DNA of 44,031 nt from Desulfococcaceae bacterium HSG8 (GCA_030378015.1 JAUCGG010000002.1:7065-51095), one strand, 5' to 3'. Counted from the first letter of the stretch, positions 8,336 to 17,774 are shown. Numbers and translations: made by a program. The notes: generated by a model from the letters alone, not told the origin.

Positions 8336-8590
8336 GTAATATCAGCAGATCATCTGCTGTAACTCATTAATTTCAAATCTGTTCCTTTGTTTTAACACGT
8401 CGGTTTTACAGTGAAACACGAGGCAGAGCTTGGGAAGGGCGCATTCCCCAAAACTAGGAAGTTCTCGTTCCCAGGCTCCGCTTCACTGCCATTAAGTTAA
8501 GAGAAACTCCCCCTTTGAAGGGGGATTCAGGGGGATGTTTTTTCAACATGTTACACCCCCCTGCCCCCTCAAGGGGGGAATTGATTCCTT

Positions 8591-8730
8591 AGTGCTCCGT
8601 TTCAGAAATAATGTCCGGGTTATAAATTCCGCGGAGTGCAAAGCCTGCTTTGCGGGAATCCCGCAGTGGCGCAAAGCAAGCTTTGCACTCCTCCGTTTTA
8701 ACCCGGACATTATTTATGAAACAGAGCACT
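8591..8730. repeat. Palindromic repeat with GGAGTGC core and long outer arms
   Basis: Outer arms of 31 bp (AGTGCTCCGTTTCAGAAATA...) enclose an inner palindrome GGAGTGCAAAGC...GCTTTGCACTCC at 8633-8692. A partial copy in reverse orientation, with only one outer arm, is at 28756-28855. Confidence 0.88.
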
Positions 8731-8879
8731 TAGCTTAATGGCAGTGAGGCTCCGCCTGGGAATGCATTCTGAGAGGCTCTGCCTCGTTTTTTGTTTTAAA
8801 ACAGACAGGTTAAGCGAAATATTCTGAATTTTATGCTATATGGTATGTATTATGCAACCTGCTACAGCACTTTTTAAGT

Positions 8880-8985
8880 TCGTCTCCCCTTTTTTAAAGG
8901 GGCCTGGGGGATTTTACGTTGCTAAAAAAGGGTGTTGCGGCAGAAATCCCCCCCGGCCCCCTTTAAAAAAAGGGGAGGAATTTAC
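8880..8985. repeat. C/G-rich MITE-like inverted repeat
   Basis: Ends TCCCCTTTTTTAAAGGGG and CCCCTTTAAAAAAAGGGG flank a short unique centre (TTTTACGTTGCTAAAAAAGG). The same centre occurs in reverse orientation at 37448-37560, which shows the two are copies of one element. Confidence 0.8.
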
Positions 8986-9067
8986 AAGTTGATGTACTAC
9001 TTTTGGGGAATGCTCCCGCCTGGGAACGAAAATTTCCTACTTTTTAGGAATGCGCCCCGACAGATTA

Positions 9068-12000
9068 TCATCCATGCAACTCCTCCTCCGCAATTCCTGC
9101 CGCCAATGCCAGCCTGACCGTCTCCTTTTTTGCGCCGTCAAAATTAAACCGGTCTAGCTGCATTTTTATCGGATCAACTTTCTGTGAGTCAAAAAACCGA
9201 TTCAGTTCTTCTATGAAGGGTTCCACCGCATTCGGATTATATTCCTCAAATGATGTCAGCATATCACGAAACAGTTCTCTTAAAAGTGATAAATCAATGC
9301 TTTCCTTCTCGTACTCCGTCGTCTCGGTTTCAGTTTCGAGGTGCCGAATAGAGGCAATGGCAATGGCCAGTGCATCTGCCAGGGATTCAATAAGAGATTC
9401 CGTTCCGCTGTCCTTATCTTGCATGAGGTTTGCATCAAGCGATTCCGAGATCGCATGCACATCCGTGACTGAAAGATTGCCCGAAACCCCTTTTAATGCA
9501 TGAATGATGCTGCCTGCCTCCTCCATGTTTCCATTTTCGATGAAATTCCTGATTTTTTCCGCCGAGTTTTCATAATCATGGCTGAATCCCAGCAGTGCCT
9601 TCTTATATACCTCCGCATTCCGCCAGGTTCGGATGCCTTTTCGGGTATCCACGCCATCAAGGGAAGGCATTTCATCAGGTTTGGAAATTCTGCGCGCCCC
9701 GGTATTTTCCTCCTTTGGTCTTCCCATGCGTTCCGGAATAATCTTTTCCATTATTTCAGAAAGTTCATCAAAATCAACAGGTTTTCCGGAAACGCCATCC
9801 ATCCCCGCGTCAATGCACACCTCCCGTTCCTCTTTCATCAGACTGGCGGTGAGGGCCACAATCGGTATGCGGCCGTCAGAACCGGTTTCCAGTTCCCGAA
9901 TCCGCCGGGTGGCATCCAGGCCATCCATTTCAGGCATATGAACATCCATGAGAATGATGTCCGGTTTTTCCCTTTCAAACTCACGCACCGCCTCAATACC
10001 GTTTTGGGCTTCAATGACCTTATGTCCCTGCTCCTCAAGGCGGATTTTTGCCAGCATTATATTTTCCTCGATATCCTCGGCCAGCAGGATATTGAAATAT
10101 CGGCGGGATTCGGAGGATCGCTCGACCCGATCCTCCGGCATGACATCCGTGGCTTCCATGCGGGCCGTGAAATGAAAGACGCTGCCCTTTCCCTCCTCGC
10201 TCTCTGCCCAGATTTCGCCGCCCATGAGTTCCGTGAGCTGCTTGGAAATGGTAGTTCCCAATCCGGTCCCGCCGAACCTTCGGGAAGTGGAGGTGTCAGC
10301 CTGGGTAAACGGATCGAAAATCCTGTCTATCCTTTCCGCGGGAATGCCAACCCCGGTGTCGGCGACTGAAAAATGAAGAAAATCCTTCCTGTCTGAAAGA
10401 GCGGAGCTTACCGTTATCCCGCCTTTTTCAGTAAATTTGACAGCGTTGCCCACCAAGTTCATGAGAATCTGCTTCAGCCTGCCGGGATCTCCTGCGACAT
10501 ATCGGGGAACGGCCCCGTGAATGTCCAGTTCCAGGATCAGACCTTTCTCTTCGGCTCGGATAGCGATGGCGTGCAATGTCTCCCGCATCATCGAATGCAG
10601 GTCGAACGGTATTTTTTCCAATTCCAGCTTGCCGCTTTCCAGCTTGCTGACATCCAGGATATCGTTGATAAGATTCAGCAGCGCCCCGGCGGAGCTATGA
10701 GCGGTGGTCAGGTAGTCGCGATGTTTTTCGGAAAGAACCGGATCATCCAGAGCCAGGGACAGAAAACCGATCACCGAGTTCATGGGTGTTCGGATTTCAT
10801 GGCTCATATTGGCAAGAAAATCGCTTTTGGCCCTGGTGGCCTCTTCAGCATCCTTTCTTGCATTCTCCAAATCCTCCATCATCTTCAGCATTGCAAACTG
10901 AGCCTCATCCAATTCATTGATGCGTTTTTTCAAATTCTCATCCAATTGCCTCCTCTCGGTGATATCTTCCTTGACCGCCACAAAATGGGTGATGTCGCCA
11001 CTGGTATCGGCAATCGGAGAAACAGACACCTGTTCCCAGTATATATCACCGTTTTTTTTCTTATTGCATAATTCACCGCTCCATTCATTTCCTGCGAGAA
11101 TGGTATCCCACATCTCTTTATATAATTCAGGCGGCTGTTCGGCAGCGTTTAAAATTCTCGGATTTTGCCCTCTGGCCTCCTCCGGACTATAACCGGTCAC
11201 CTCGCTGAATTTGGGATTGACATATTCAATCGTTCCATTGATGTCTGTAATCACAACCGATGCCGGACTTGATTCAATGGCCCTTGACAGCTTTTTCAAA
11301 TTTTTTTCCGACAGGCATCGCTGCCATATATATCCGACCTGCTGCGCCAGTGTGTCAATTAATGGCGCGATTTGAACGACGCTGGAATTCGCATCGGTTC
11401 CCGGGGCACGAATGGTCAGTATCCCCACTGTTTTTCCTTCGGCAAAAACAGGAAAGGTTGCACAACTGCCAAAACCACAGTTTTGTGCAAACTTCGTACA
11501 ATCTGGATATGGCGGGTTCCTGACCGTATCAGGTACTACAAGCGACTGACCGGTCCCCATCACTTCTGACTGGCAACTCTCCCCTTTTTTTTGTATAAAT
11601 TCAATGCTGTCTCCACCATAAGCAGCAAGAATGCGAATATCGCCGTTATTGTCAGGTATTCCCACCCGGGCATTGGTCACATTCAGATACCTGACCACTG
11701 CACGGCAGACCGTATCGGCAAGCGTCTCAATACTCTGACAGTTAGATATCTTCTGTCCTGCCTTTTGCAGCCCTTCGGCCCACCGGGCTCGCTTGGTTAT
11801 GGTTTTCTGGGCTTTTATCCGCTCGTTCACCTCCTTTCCAAGGCGGCGGTTCCAAATGACAACGAACAGGATAATCAATGCGGTAAAAATGCCGATTGGA
11901 ATTGTCCAGATCAGGATTTTCTTAATGGCAACCCCGATTTTTATATCCTGGGAGGTCATCCAGGTATTTTTTATCGCAGCCTTTTCCTGGCTGGTGATAT

Positions 12001-14323
12001 TATCAAGAGCCTTATCCAGGATTCCGACCAGTTCAGGCATATCTTTTCGTACGCCAAGGCAGAGATTCATTTTGTATCCGGTTACAGATGAAATTCTGAT
12101 ATTGTCCAGTGATAATTGATTGATTTGATCGTTGACAGTGACCAGATTACCGACAAAGGCATCAATTCTGCCGATCTCTAACTGACGGAGGGCCTGAGTT
12201 ATTGTTTCATAAAGAACAAGTTTAAGGTAAGAGTGATCTTTGCGTAAACGATCTTCGGTGTAATAGTCTTTAATTACCCCAACCCGGTAACTCTCGAGTT
12301 CCTTAAAACTGCTCACAAAAGGGATTTTCCGATGTGTGGCTATAACCACAGGAAAAGAGACGTATGGCTTGGTAAAATTCATATACGCTTTACGCTGTAT
12401 TGAGGGTACAACAGCAGGCAAAACATCAATTTCTCCTCCTTTCGTTTTTTCGATGACCTGTGACCATGTAAGATCGGGTATGGGTGTCATTTCAATGTTT
12501 AGGCGATTCTTGATGGCATCAACGATACCTGATGCAATACCGGAATAATTGCCGTCCGGGTCGGTGAACTCAAATGGCGGCCAGGAAGGATCAATGCCGA
12601 GCTTTATCTTTGGGTGACTGCCGAGCCATTTCTTTTCCGCAAGGGAAAATCCCGGGGCCATATCATGCCCCGCATTGCTCACGGTTATGGGCAGCCATCG
12701 TTGGCGAAGTTCTTGAAATTCATCCGGAGAAACAGCATCCAGGCCTTTCTGAAGTATGGCACGCAAAATGGTTCTTTCCTTTGCAACGCCAAAGCACAGT
12801 CTTCTTTCTCCAAAGTGTTTGTTTTGAGTCACGCCAATAATCCGGATATCGGGAATAAAATTGTCTTTGAGCGCGTATGATACAGCGCCCAAGTTGCCAA
12901 CATAAGCATCTGTCTTTTTAAAAGATACACTCCTTAACCCTGCCAATTCATTGTCAACCATGACCCGTTGAATGCCAGGGTAATGCTCCTTAATTATTGT
13001 TGCTGTCGCAAACCCATCTATGATTGCCACTTTTTTCCCTTCCAGATCATCAATGGTTTTCAATCTCTTATTTTCATTGTGTATGACAAGAACAGAAGAG
13101 TTTATTATATAAGATGACGTAAATGACATGAATCCGTGACGTTCAGGAATATCAGCTATGGCAGGCAGTATATCCAGTTCTTTTCTCTTGAATTTCTTGA
13201 AAAGTTCTCCCCATTTAAATCCGTTGATGAATTCCAGATCAATTCCGATCCTGGCGGCGACCAGCTTTAAAAGGTCAATGGAAAACCCTTTCGGCTCTCC
13301 GGCCTCCGCAAAATCAAAAGGTGGCCAGTCCATCTCATTTGCGACCAGCAATGGCGCATCCAGATTTTCCAGCCATGTTTTTTCTTCCTGGGTGAACTCA
13401 ATCTTATTCCGGTCAACGGCGGTTATTTGCAACATCCATTTGTTTTCAATGATTCTCATTTCCCGGTCGGAAACATTTTCCATCGCTTTTACAAGCAGAG
13501 CATGTAAAATCGGCAGGTCCTTCCTGACGCCGATATGTAAAGAAACACTCATCTGCTGTTCTTTACTCATTGGGATAAAGTCTATGAGCCTGATGTCCGC
13601 AACCTGATTTTCTTTTGCATAGTGGTAAAACGAAAGCGGATTCCCAATAATAGCATCCACCTTATGGGCAGCCAGCCCTTTTACCAGTTTGTCATTGGAA
13701 TCGATTTCAACGAACTGCGGCAAAGGAATATTTTGTTTAATGATATCAATACTGCCATCGTCAGCTTGAATGCCGATTCTTTTGCCTGGCAAATCTTCAA
13801 TGGATCGGATCGAGTTATCAAGACCTCTTGAAAAAATCCCCAGTTTTCCTTTGTAATAGCGGGCTGTAAAAAGAGTAAACTCTTCACGGGCTTTGTTGCG
13901 GTAAAACGCGGGCATTATATCAATTTTTTTTTGTTTAAAAAACCGGGTGAGTTCTGACCAGGTGTACTCGTTGACAAACTCAATTTCAAAGCCGAGTTTT
14001 TCAGCCAATAACCGGATATAATCAATCGAAAATCCCTTGGGCGCACCGAGTTCATTATAGTCAAAAGGCGGCCAGTCCATCTCATTTGCAACCTGCAATG
14101 GCGCATCCAGATTTTTCAGCCATGCTTTTTCTTCCGGGGTGAGCGGCAAATCCGTCTTTCCTGTATATTGAGAATTTTCAGCCACGCCGCGCTGCTTATG
14201 ATAGGGCTGATCCTTTTCAGCAGCACTGACAAGGCTGTCTGAAAAGGAGATACAAAGAAAACAAAACGAAATGAGCATATATTTGCAGTGTGTCAGTATG
14301 AATATCCTGGTTGATTTTTTCAT
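9068..14323 (-). CDS. Hybrid sensor histidine kinase: three SBP_bac_3 domains, TM, GAF, PAS, HisKA, HATPase, REC, HPt
   Basis: 1751 aa. The ATG at 14323 is preceded by AGGAGGGTG. Signal/anchor at 1-35, then three consecutive periplasmic amino-acid-binding-type (SBP_bac_3) domains at about 54-300, 313-550 and 570-800, each opening with a WPPF motif (MDWPPFDY, MDWPPFDF, PSWPPFEF). TM about 804-827; GAF about 855-1010; PAS about 1015-1140; HisKA with SHEIRTPMNS near 1170; HATPase with DTGVGIP and GGTGLGTTIS about 1318-1370; REC with phospho-Asp in ILMDVHMPEMDG near 1458; HPt with IHALKGVSGN near 1608; and a last ~75-aa domain (SFEEYNPNAVEPF) shared with two neighbouring kinases. It likely senses small polar solutes in the periplasm and passes phosphate His-Asp-His to an unknown regulator. 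Its REC-HPt linker lacks the heptamer array found in its paralogues. Confidence 0.95.
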   Translation of the reverse strand: MKKSTRIFILTHCKYMLISFCFLCISFSDSLVSAAEKDQPYHKQRGVAENSQYTGKTDLPLTPEEKAWLKNLDAPLQVANEMDWPPFDYNELGAPKGFSIDYIRLLAEKLGFEIEFVNEYTWSELTRFFKQKKIDIMPAFYRNKAREEFTLFTARYYKGKLGIFSRGLDNSIRSIEDLPGKRIGIQADDGSIDIIKQNIPLPQFVEIDSNDKLVKGLAAHKVDAIIGNPLSFYHYAKENQVADIRLIDFIPMSKEQQMSVSLHIGVRKDLPILHALLVKAMENVSDREMRIIENKWMLQITAVDRNKIEFTQEEKTWLENLDAPLLVANEMDWPPFDFAEAGEPKGFSIDLLKLVAARIGIDLEFINGFKWGELFKKFKRKELDILPAIADIPERHGFMSFTSSYIINSSVLVIHNENKRLKTIDDLEGKKVAIIDGFATATIIKEHYPGIQRVMVDNELAGLRSVSFKKTDAYVGNLGAVSYALKDNFIPDIRIIGVTQNKHFGERRLCFGVAKERTILRAILQKGLDAVSPDEFQELRQRWLPITVSNAGHDMAPGFSLAEKKWLGSHPKIKLGIDPSWPPFEFTDPDGNYSGIASGIVDAIKNRLNIEMTPIPDLTWSQVIEKTKGGEIDVLPAVVPSIQRKAYMNFTKPYVSFPVVIATHRKIPFVSSFKELESYRVGVIKDYYTEDRLRKDHSYLKLVLYETITQALRQLEIGRIDAFVGNLVTVNDQINQLSLDNIRISSVTGYKMNLCLGVRKDMPELVGILDKALDNITSQEKAAIKNTWMTSQDIKIGVAIKKILIWTIPIGIFTALIILFVVIWNRRLGKEVNERIKAQKTITKRARWAEGLQKAGQKISNCQSIETLADTVCRAVVRYLNVTNARVGIPDNNGDIRILAAYGGDSIEFIQKKGESCQSEVMGTGQSLVVPDTVRNPPYPDCTKFAQNCGFGSCATFPVFAEGKTVGILTIRAPGTDANSSVVQIAPLIDTLAQQVGYIWQRCLSEKNLKKLSRAIESSPASVVITDINGTIEYVNPKFSEVTGYSPEEARGQNPRILNAAEQPPELYKEMWDTILAGNEWSGELCNKKKNGDIYWEQVSVSPIADTSGDITHFVAVKEDITERRQLDENLKKRINELDEAQFAMLKMMEDLENARKDAEEATRAKSDFLANMSHEIRTPMNSVIGFLSLALDDPVLSEKHRDYLTTAHSSAGALLNLINDILDVSKLESGKLELEKIPFDLHSMMRETLHAIAIRAEEKGLILELDIHGAVPRYVAGDPGRLKQILMNLVGNAVKFTEKGGITVSSALSDRKDFLHFSVADTGVGIPAERIDRIFDPFTQADTSTSRRFGGTGLGTTISKQLTELMGGEIWAESEEGKGSVFHFTARMEATDVMPEDRVERSSESRRYFNILLAEDIEENIMLAKIRLEEQGHKVIEAQNGIEAVREFEREKPDIILMDVHMPEMDGLDATRRIRELETGSDGRIPIVALTASLMKEEREVCIDAGMDGVSGKPVDFDELSEIMEKIIPERMGRPKEENTGARRISKPDEMPSLDGVDTRKGIRTWRNAEVYKKALLGFSHDYENSAEKIRNFIENGNMEEAGSIIHALKGVSGNLSVTDVHAISESLDANLMQDKDSGTESLIESLADALAIAIASIRHLETETETTEYEKESIDLSLLRELFRDMLTSFEEYNPNAVEPFIEELNRFFDSQKVDPIKMQLDRFNFDGAKKETVRLALAAGIAEEELHG

Positions 14324-14463
14324 GCGGCACCCTCCTTATCAACGATTTTGTATTTTTTCTCAAGACCGGCCTGCATCAGCAATTGGTTGATCTCTTCCCT
14401 GAGCCTTATCATCCGGGTCTCACGTCCGACAGCCATAGTTCTGAACCGTTCCAGCATATCCAT
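14320..14463 (-). CDS. 47-aa ORF, remnant of a sensor-protein C-terminus, overlapping the kinase start
   Basis: Starts at ATG 14463 and ends with TGA sharing ATGA with the start of the 1751-aa kinase, so it would be translationally coupled to it. The product contains LERFRTMAVGRETRMIRL and EEINQLL. From general knowledge this resembles a helical linker often found in deltaproteobacterial PAS/response-regulator proteins. The frame is open only a few codons further upstream, so it is either a truncated remnant of a kinase-associated protein or a genuine short coupled leader. The kinase's ribosome binding site lies inside its last codons. Function unknown. Confidence 0.45.
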   Translation of the reverse strand: MDMLERFRTMAVGRETRMIRLREEINQLLMQAGLEKKYKIVDKEGAA

Positions 14464-14656
14464 ATTCCGCCTCAGTTTGGTTCAGTGAAAATAAATAATC
14501 TGCCCACGCTGCCCGTCTGACCTTAATTTTAATCTTGCTTGCTCTTTATCAAGCAGGAGCAAGAGTACAAGAGTAAGAGTAAGAGCAAGATAGCGGGTAT
14601 ATTAATTTGGGGGAAATACCTTACCTGAAAATCTGAACAATTGGCGAAGTCTCACC
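14464..14656. other. Gap with short AAGAGTAAGAGT repeats
   Basis: Contains a run of imperfect hexamers/heptamers (AGCAAGAGTACAAGAGTAAG) at about 14566-14592. No promoter-quality motif or gene is recognised. It separates the 1058-codon-frame kinase gene end at 14657 from the 47-aa ORF. Confidence 0.5.
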
Positions 14657-17600
14657 TCATAATTGAATACCCAAATCCGCAGCCAGCTTTACAGTTTGCT
14701 CTCTTGCTTCGTCAAAATCGAACCTGTCTATTTCCTTTCTGATAGGACCAGTCTGACGCTGAGAAAGGGAGTTACTCAGCTCTTCAAGAAACGGTTCCGC
14801 CGCCGCAGGATTATATTCTTCAAAGGAATTCAGCAGTTTCCTGAATAATCCCCGGAGTTTTTGAAAACTTCCAGGGTCCTTCGGGGATTCCGGTTTTTCT
14901 TCCGAATTGTAATCCGGTTCGGGCGCGGCAAGCTGCCGGATGGAAGCAACGGCAGAATTCAATGCGAGTGCAAGGGATTCGATCAGGGGGATCAGAACAG
15001 CAGTATCCTTTTCGCCGAGTGCGACACTGAGCTTTGTCACAATGCTGTAAACCTTTGTTATTGAAAGATTGCCTGCGACGCCTTTGAGTGCGTGGGCAAT
15101 GCGGTACGCATCCTCTCTGTCCCCTGCCCTGACAGAATTAAGAATCTTATCAGCCGCATTTCCGTAATCACGACAAAACCCCAGCAATGCCTTCTGATAC
15201 AGCTCCGAATCCTGCCATATGCGGAGTCCTTTTTCAATATCAATGCCTTTGAAGTGCTGACTGCCGACTACCGACTGCTGACTGCCGCCTGCCAACTGCT
15301 GACTGCCGACTACCGACTGCTGACTACCGACTGCCGACTGCTGACTACCGACTGCCAACTGCTGACTACCGACTGCCGGGCTGCCCGCGCCTTCGGGGAC
15401 AAGCTGCTCCATGAGTATAAAAAGTTCTTCAAAGTCAACAGGTTTTCCGGCAACAGCATCCATTCCTGCTTCCAGACATATTTTCTGCTCCTCTTTCATC
15501 ACGCTTGCAGTCAGCGCTATAATCGGTATATGACTGCCGGAATCCGCCTCAAGTTCACGGATCATCCGCGCTGCTTCCAGTCCGTCCGTTTCAGGCATGT
15601 GAACATCCATGAGAATAATATCAGGAGACTCGCGCTGAAACCATTCCGCTGCCTCGCGACCGTTTCTTGCTTCAAAGACCGTGTGTCCATGCTCTCCTAG
15701 GCGAATCTTTGCCAGTATGATATTTTCCTCGATATCTTCGGCAACAAGGACTCTGAAACATCTGCCGGAACCGGAAACCAGACCTTCGGACTCAGGTTCA
15801 GGTATTATATCAGTTGGTTCTGTAAAAATGGTAAAATGAAAGGTGCTCCCTTTGCCTTCTTCGCTCTCTGCCCATATTTCACCGCCCATAAGCTCCGCCA
15901 GTTGCTTGGAAATCGTGGTTCCCAGGCCTGTTCCGCCGAATCTCCGGGTTGTGGAGGCATCGGCCTGGGCAAACGGAGCAAATATGCTTCGGATACTGTC
16001 CCCGGGGATGCCGATGCCAGTGTCGGCAATTGAAAAACGGATTACACCACTGTCCTTTTGCGGCGAAACATGAACTGTGACGCCTCCTTTTTCCGTGAAT
16101 TTGATGGCATTGCCAGCCAAGTTGATGAGGATCTGCCTGAGTCGGCTTGGATCGCCGATGGCATTGCGGGGAATCGCCTCATGGAAACTGAGTTTCAGAA
16201 AAAGCCCTTTTTCTTTTGCCCTGAGATTGAGAGTACAAAGGGCATCTTCAACCGTTTTATGCAGGTTGAAGGGAATATTTTCAAGTTCAAGGTGACCGCT
16301 TTCGAGCTTGCTGACATCCAGTATATCGTTGATGAGCTTGAGCAGGGATCTCGCGGAATTACGGGCAGTGGTAAGATACGTTCGGTGGGTTTCGCGAAGC
16401 TCCAGTGCCAGTTCTATGAAACCAAGCACCGAATTCATGGGTGTGCGGATTTCATGGCTCATATTGGCCAGAAAATTGCTTTTTGCCCTGTTGGCCGCAT
16501 CCGCGGCATTTTTTGCTTCAAAGAGTTCCTGCTCGGTCTTCTTTGTGTCGGTCAGGTCATGCATCACTGCCAGGGTGCAGGGGGTCCCCTCTCCTGTTAC
16601 GACTGTTGAGGTGGAAATGGACAGAACGCGTTTTTTTCCGTCTTTCGCGGTAATTTCCCATTCTTCCCGTTCGAGTTGATCCCCTTGTGTCATCCGTTCT
16701 ACCCGCTTTTTCGCTTTTTGCTGAACATCATGATCCGGATGCATGGTCTGATACCACCCGGACCGGTTGATCTCATCCATAGTATAGCCGGTTATCTCCG
16801 TCATCCGGTCATTCCACTCGGAAAACCGCAAATAGGGGAATCCCCCTGTCTCATAGCAGACACAAATGCCCTCTGCCGCGAACTTTATGATGCCTGCTCT
16901 AAACTCGCTTTCCGCTTCAAGACATTCTCTTGCCCGTTTGAGATCGGTGATATCAGTGATGATTCCCACCAGGGTTTTCTCGCCGGTTTCATTTGTCATG
17001 ACGGATTTCTGTGTCAGGATCGTATGGTTTTTTCCAGAGGAATCCGTAAATCTCTCTTCATTTGTATGGGTTTTGCCGCTTTCAAAAACTAGGTTGTCTT
17101 TTTCCCAAAACACATCGGCTTCCTCTCGGGAAAAGAAATCATAATCCGATTTGCCGATCAGTTCTTCGCGGTCGTATCCCATGAAACGACAATACGCATC
17201 GTTCAGAATCAGCCACCGGTGTTGTTCGTCTTTGACGAAAACCGGATTTGACATCGTGTTTATCACGTTATCCAGGAACCCTTTGGTCATGGTAAGCTTT
17301 TTCTCAATTTGTTTCCGCGATTCAATTTCCTGCTTCAATTGAATATTCTTCGCCTCGAGTTGTTTCCTCATGTGACATAGATTCAGGTGCATTTTTACCC
17401 TGGCGAGTACCTCCTCCTCCTGGAAGGGTTTGACAATATAGTCCACTCCTCCCAGGTTAAAACCCTTGACTTTATCCGTGGTCTCATCCAGGGCGCTGAT
17501 AAAAATTACCGGGATGTCGCAGGTCTGTTCGTTTGTTTTCAACTGCCTGCAGACTTCGTAGCCGTCCATATCAGGCATCATGATATCCAACAGGATAATA

Positions 17601-17770
17601 TCCGGCGGAAATTTAATGACAGAACCCGGCACCATCCGCCCCTTTCGCAGAATTCGCACCGTATAACCCCCCTTCTCCTTTAAAATTCCGGATAACAGGC
17701 GGAGGTTTTCGGGTTTGTCGTCAACAATAAGAATGTCCGATGAGGGTTCGCATGTAGTCTGTTCGTTCAT
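14657..17770 (-). CDS. Hybrid histidine kinase: REC, PAS, PAS, HisKA, HATPase, REC, heptamer-encoded linker, HPt
   Basis: 1037 aa from ATG 17770, chosen because AGGAAA lies upstream and the protein then begins MNEQ followed by a receiver domain. The frame is open to an ATG at 17833, which would overlap the upstream gene by about 60 bases. No TM, so cytoplasmic. REC1 about 10-130 (ILLDIMMPDMDG); PAS1 about 160-275; PAS2 about 290-403; HisKA SHEIRTPMNS near 437; HATPase DTGIGIP and GGTGLGTTIS about 580-625; REC2 ILMDVHMPETDG near 718; a repetitive linker about 797-838 of VGSQQSA-type heptapeptides encoded by eighteen 7-bp units; HPt AHALKGVAGN near 892; and the shared C-terminal ~75-aa domain. 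It begins 4 bp after the stop of the SBP-kinase at 17775, so the two are one operon. The second half is nearly identical to the kinase ending at 20506. Confidence 0.94.
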   Translation of the reverse strand: MNEQTTCEPSSDILIVDDKPENLRLLSGILKEKGGYTVRILRKGRMVPGSVIKFPPDIILLDIMMPDMDGYEVCRQLKTNEQTCDIPVIFISALDETTDKVKGFNLGGVDYIVKPFQEEEVLARVKMHLNLCHMRKQLEAKNIQLKQEIESRKQIEKKLTMTKGFLDNVINTMSNPVFVKDEQHRWLILNDAYCRFMGYDREELIGKSDYDFFSREEADVFWEKDNLVFESGKTHTNEERFTDSSGKNHTILTQKSVMTNETGEKTLVGIITDITDLKRARECLEAESEFRAGIIKFAAEGICVCYETGGFPYLRFSEWNDRMTEITGYTMDEINRSGWYQTMHPDHDVQQKAKKRVERMTQGDQLEREEWEITAKDGKKRVLSISTSTVVTGEGTPCTLAVMHDLTDTKKTEQELFEAKNAADAANRAKSNFLANMSHEIRTPMNSVLGFIELALELRETHRTYLTTARNSARSLLKLINDILDVSKLESGHLELENIPFNLHKTVEDALCTLNLRAKEKGLFLKLSFHEAIPRNAIGDPSRLRQILINLAGNAIKFTEKGGVTVHVSPQKDSGVIRFSIADTGIGIPGDSIRSIFAPFAQADASTTRRFGGTGLGTTISKQLAELMGGEIWAESEEGKGSTFHFTIFTEPTDIIPEPESEGLVSGSGRCFRVLVAEDIEENIILAKIRLGEHGHTVFEARNGREAAEWFQRESPDIILMDVHMPETDGLEAARMIRELEADSGSHIPIIALTASVMKEEQKICLEAGMDAVAGKPVDFEELFILMEQLVPEGAGSPAVGSQQLAVGSQQSAVGSQQSVVGSQQLAGGSQQSVVGSQHFKGIDIEKGLRIWQDSELYQKALLGFCRDYGNAADKILNSVRAGDREDAYRIAHALKGVAGNLSITKVYSIVTKLSVALGEKDTAVLIPLIESLALALNSAVASIRQLAAPEPDYNSEEKPESPKDPGSFQKLRGLFRKLLNSFEEYNPAAAEPFLEELSNSLSQRQTGPIRKEIDRFDFDEAREQTVKLAADLGIQL
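15255..15380 (-). repeat. In-frame heptamer array, family B, 18 units, inside a kinase gene
   Basis: Eighteen consecutive 7-bp units (TGCTGAC, TGCCGAC, TACCGAC, TGCCAAC; the last is TGCCGGG) span 126 bp exactly. Read on the minus strand they give a VGSQQSA-type 7-aa repeat between REC2 and HPt. Eighteen is a multiple of three, so the frame is kept. Confidence 0.95.
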
Positions 17771-17774
17771 ATGC

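Larger units (their letters stand above)
8438..9056. repeat. Nested inverted-repeat mosaic (no gene)
   Basis: The 8336-9067 gap holds no convincing gene. 39-bp ends at 8438-8476 and 9018-9056 are inverted copies with about seven mismatches. Inside, 8468-8500 pairs with 8731-8762; 8591-8621 pairs with 8700-8730 (two mismatches in 31); and the innermost palindrome is 8633-8692. C-rich hairpins at 8507-8582 and 8880-8985 belong to a family also seen at 24436-24527 and 37448-37560. A small AGCAGAT/ATCTGCT palindrome at 8343-8359 follows the ABC gene but has no T run. Confidence 0.8.

Noticed and set aside
9500-10369. 289-aa plus-strand ORF, and similar long ORFs opposite the kinases (18276-19253, 21658-22419)
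   Set aside because: Shadows of conserved kinase domains on the other strand; no motifs or start signals of their own.
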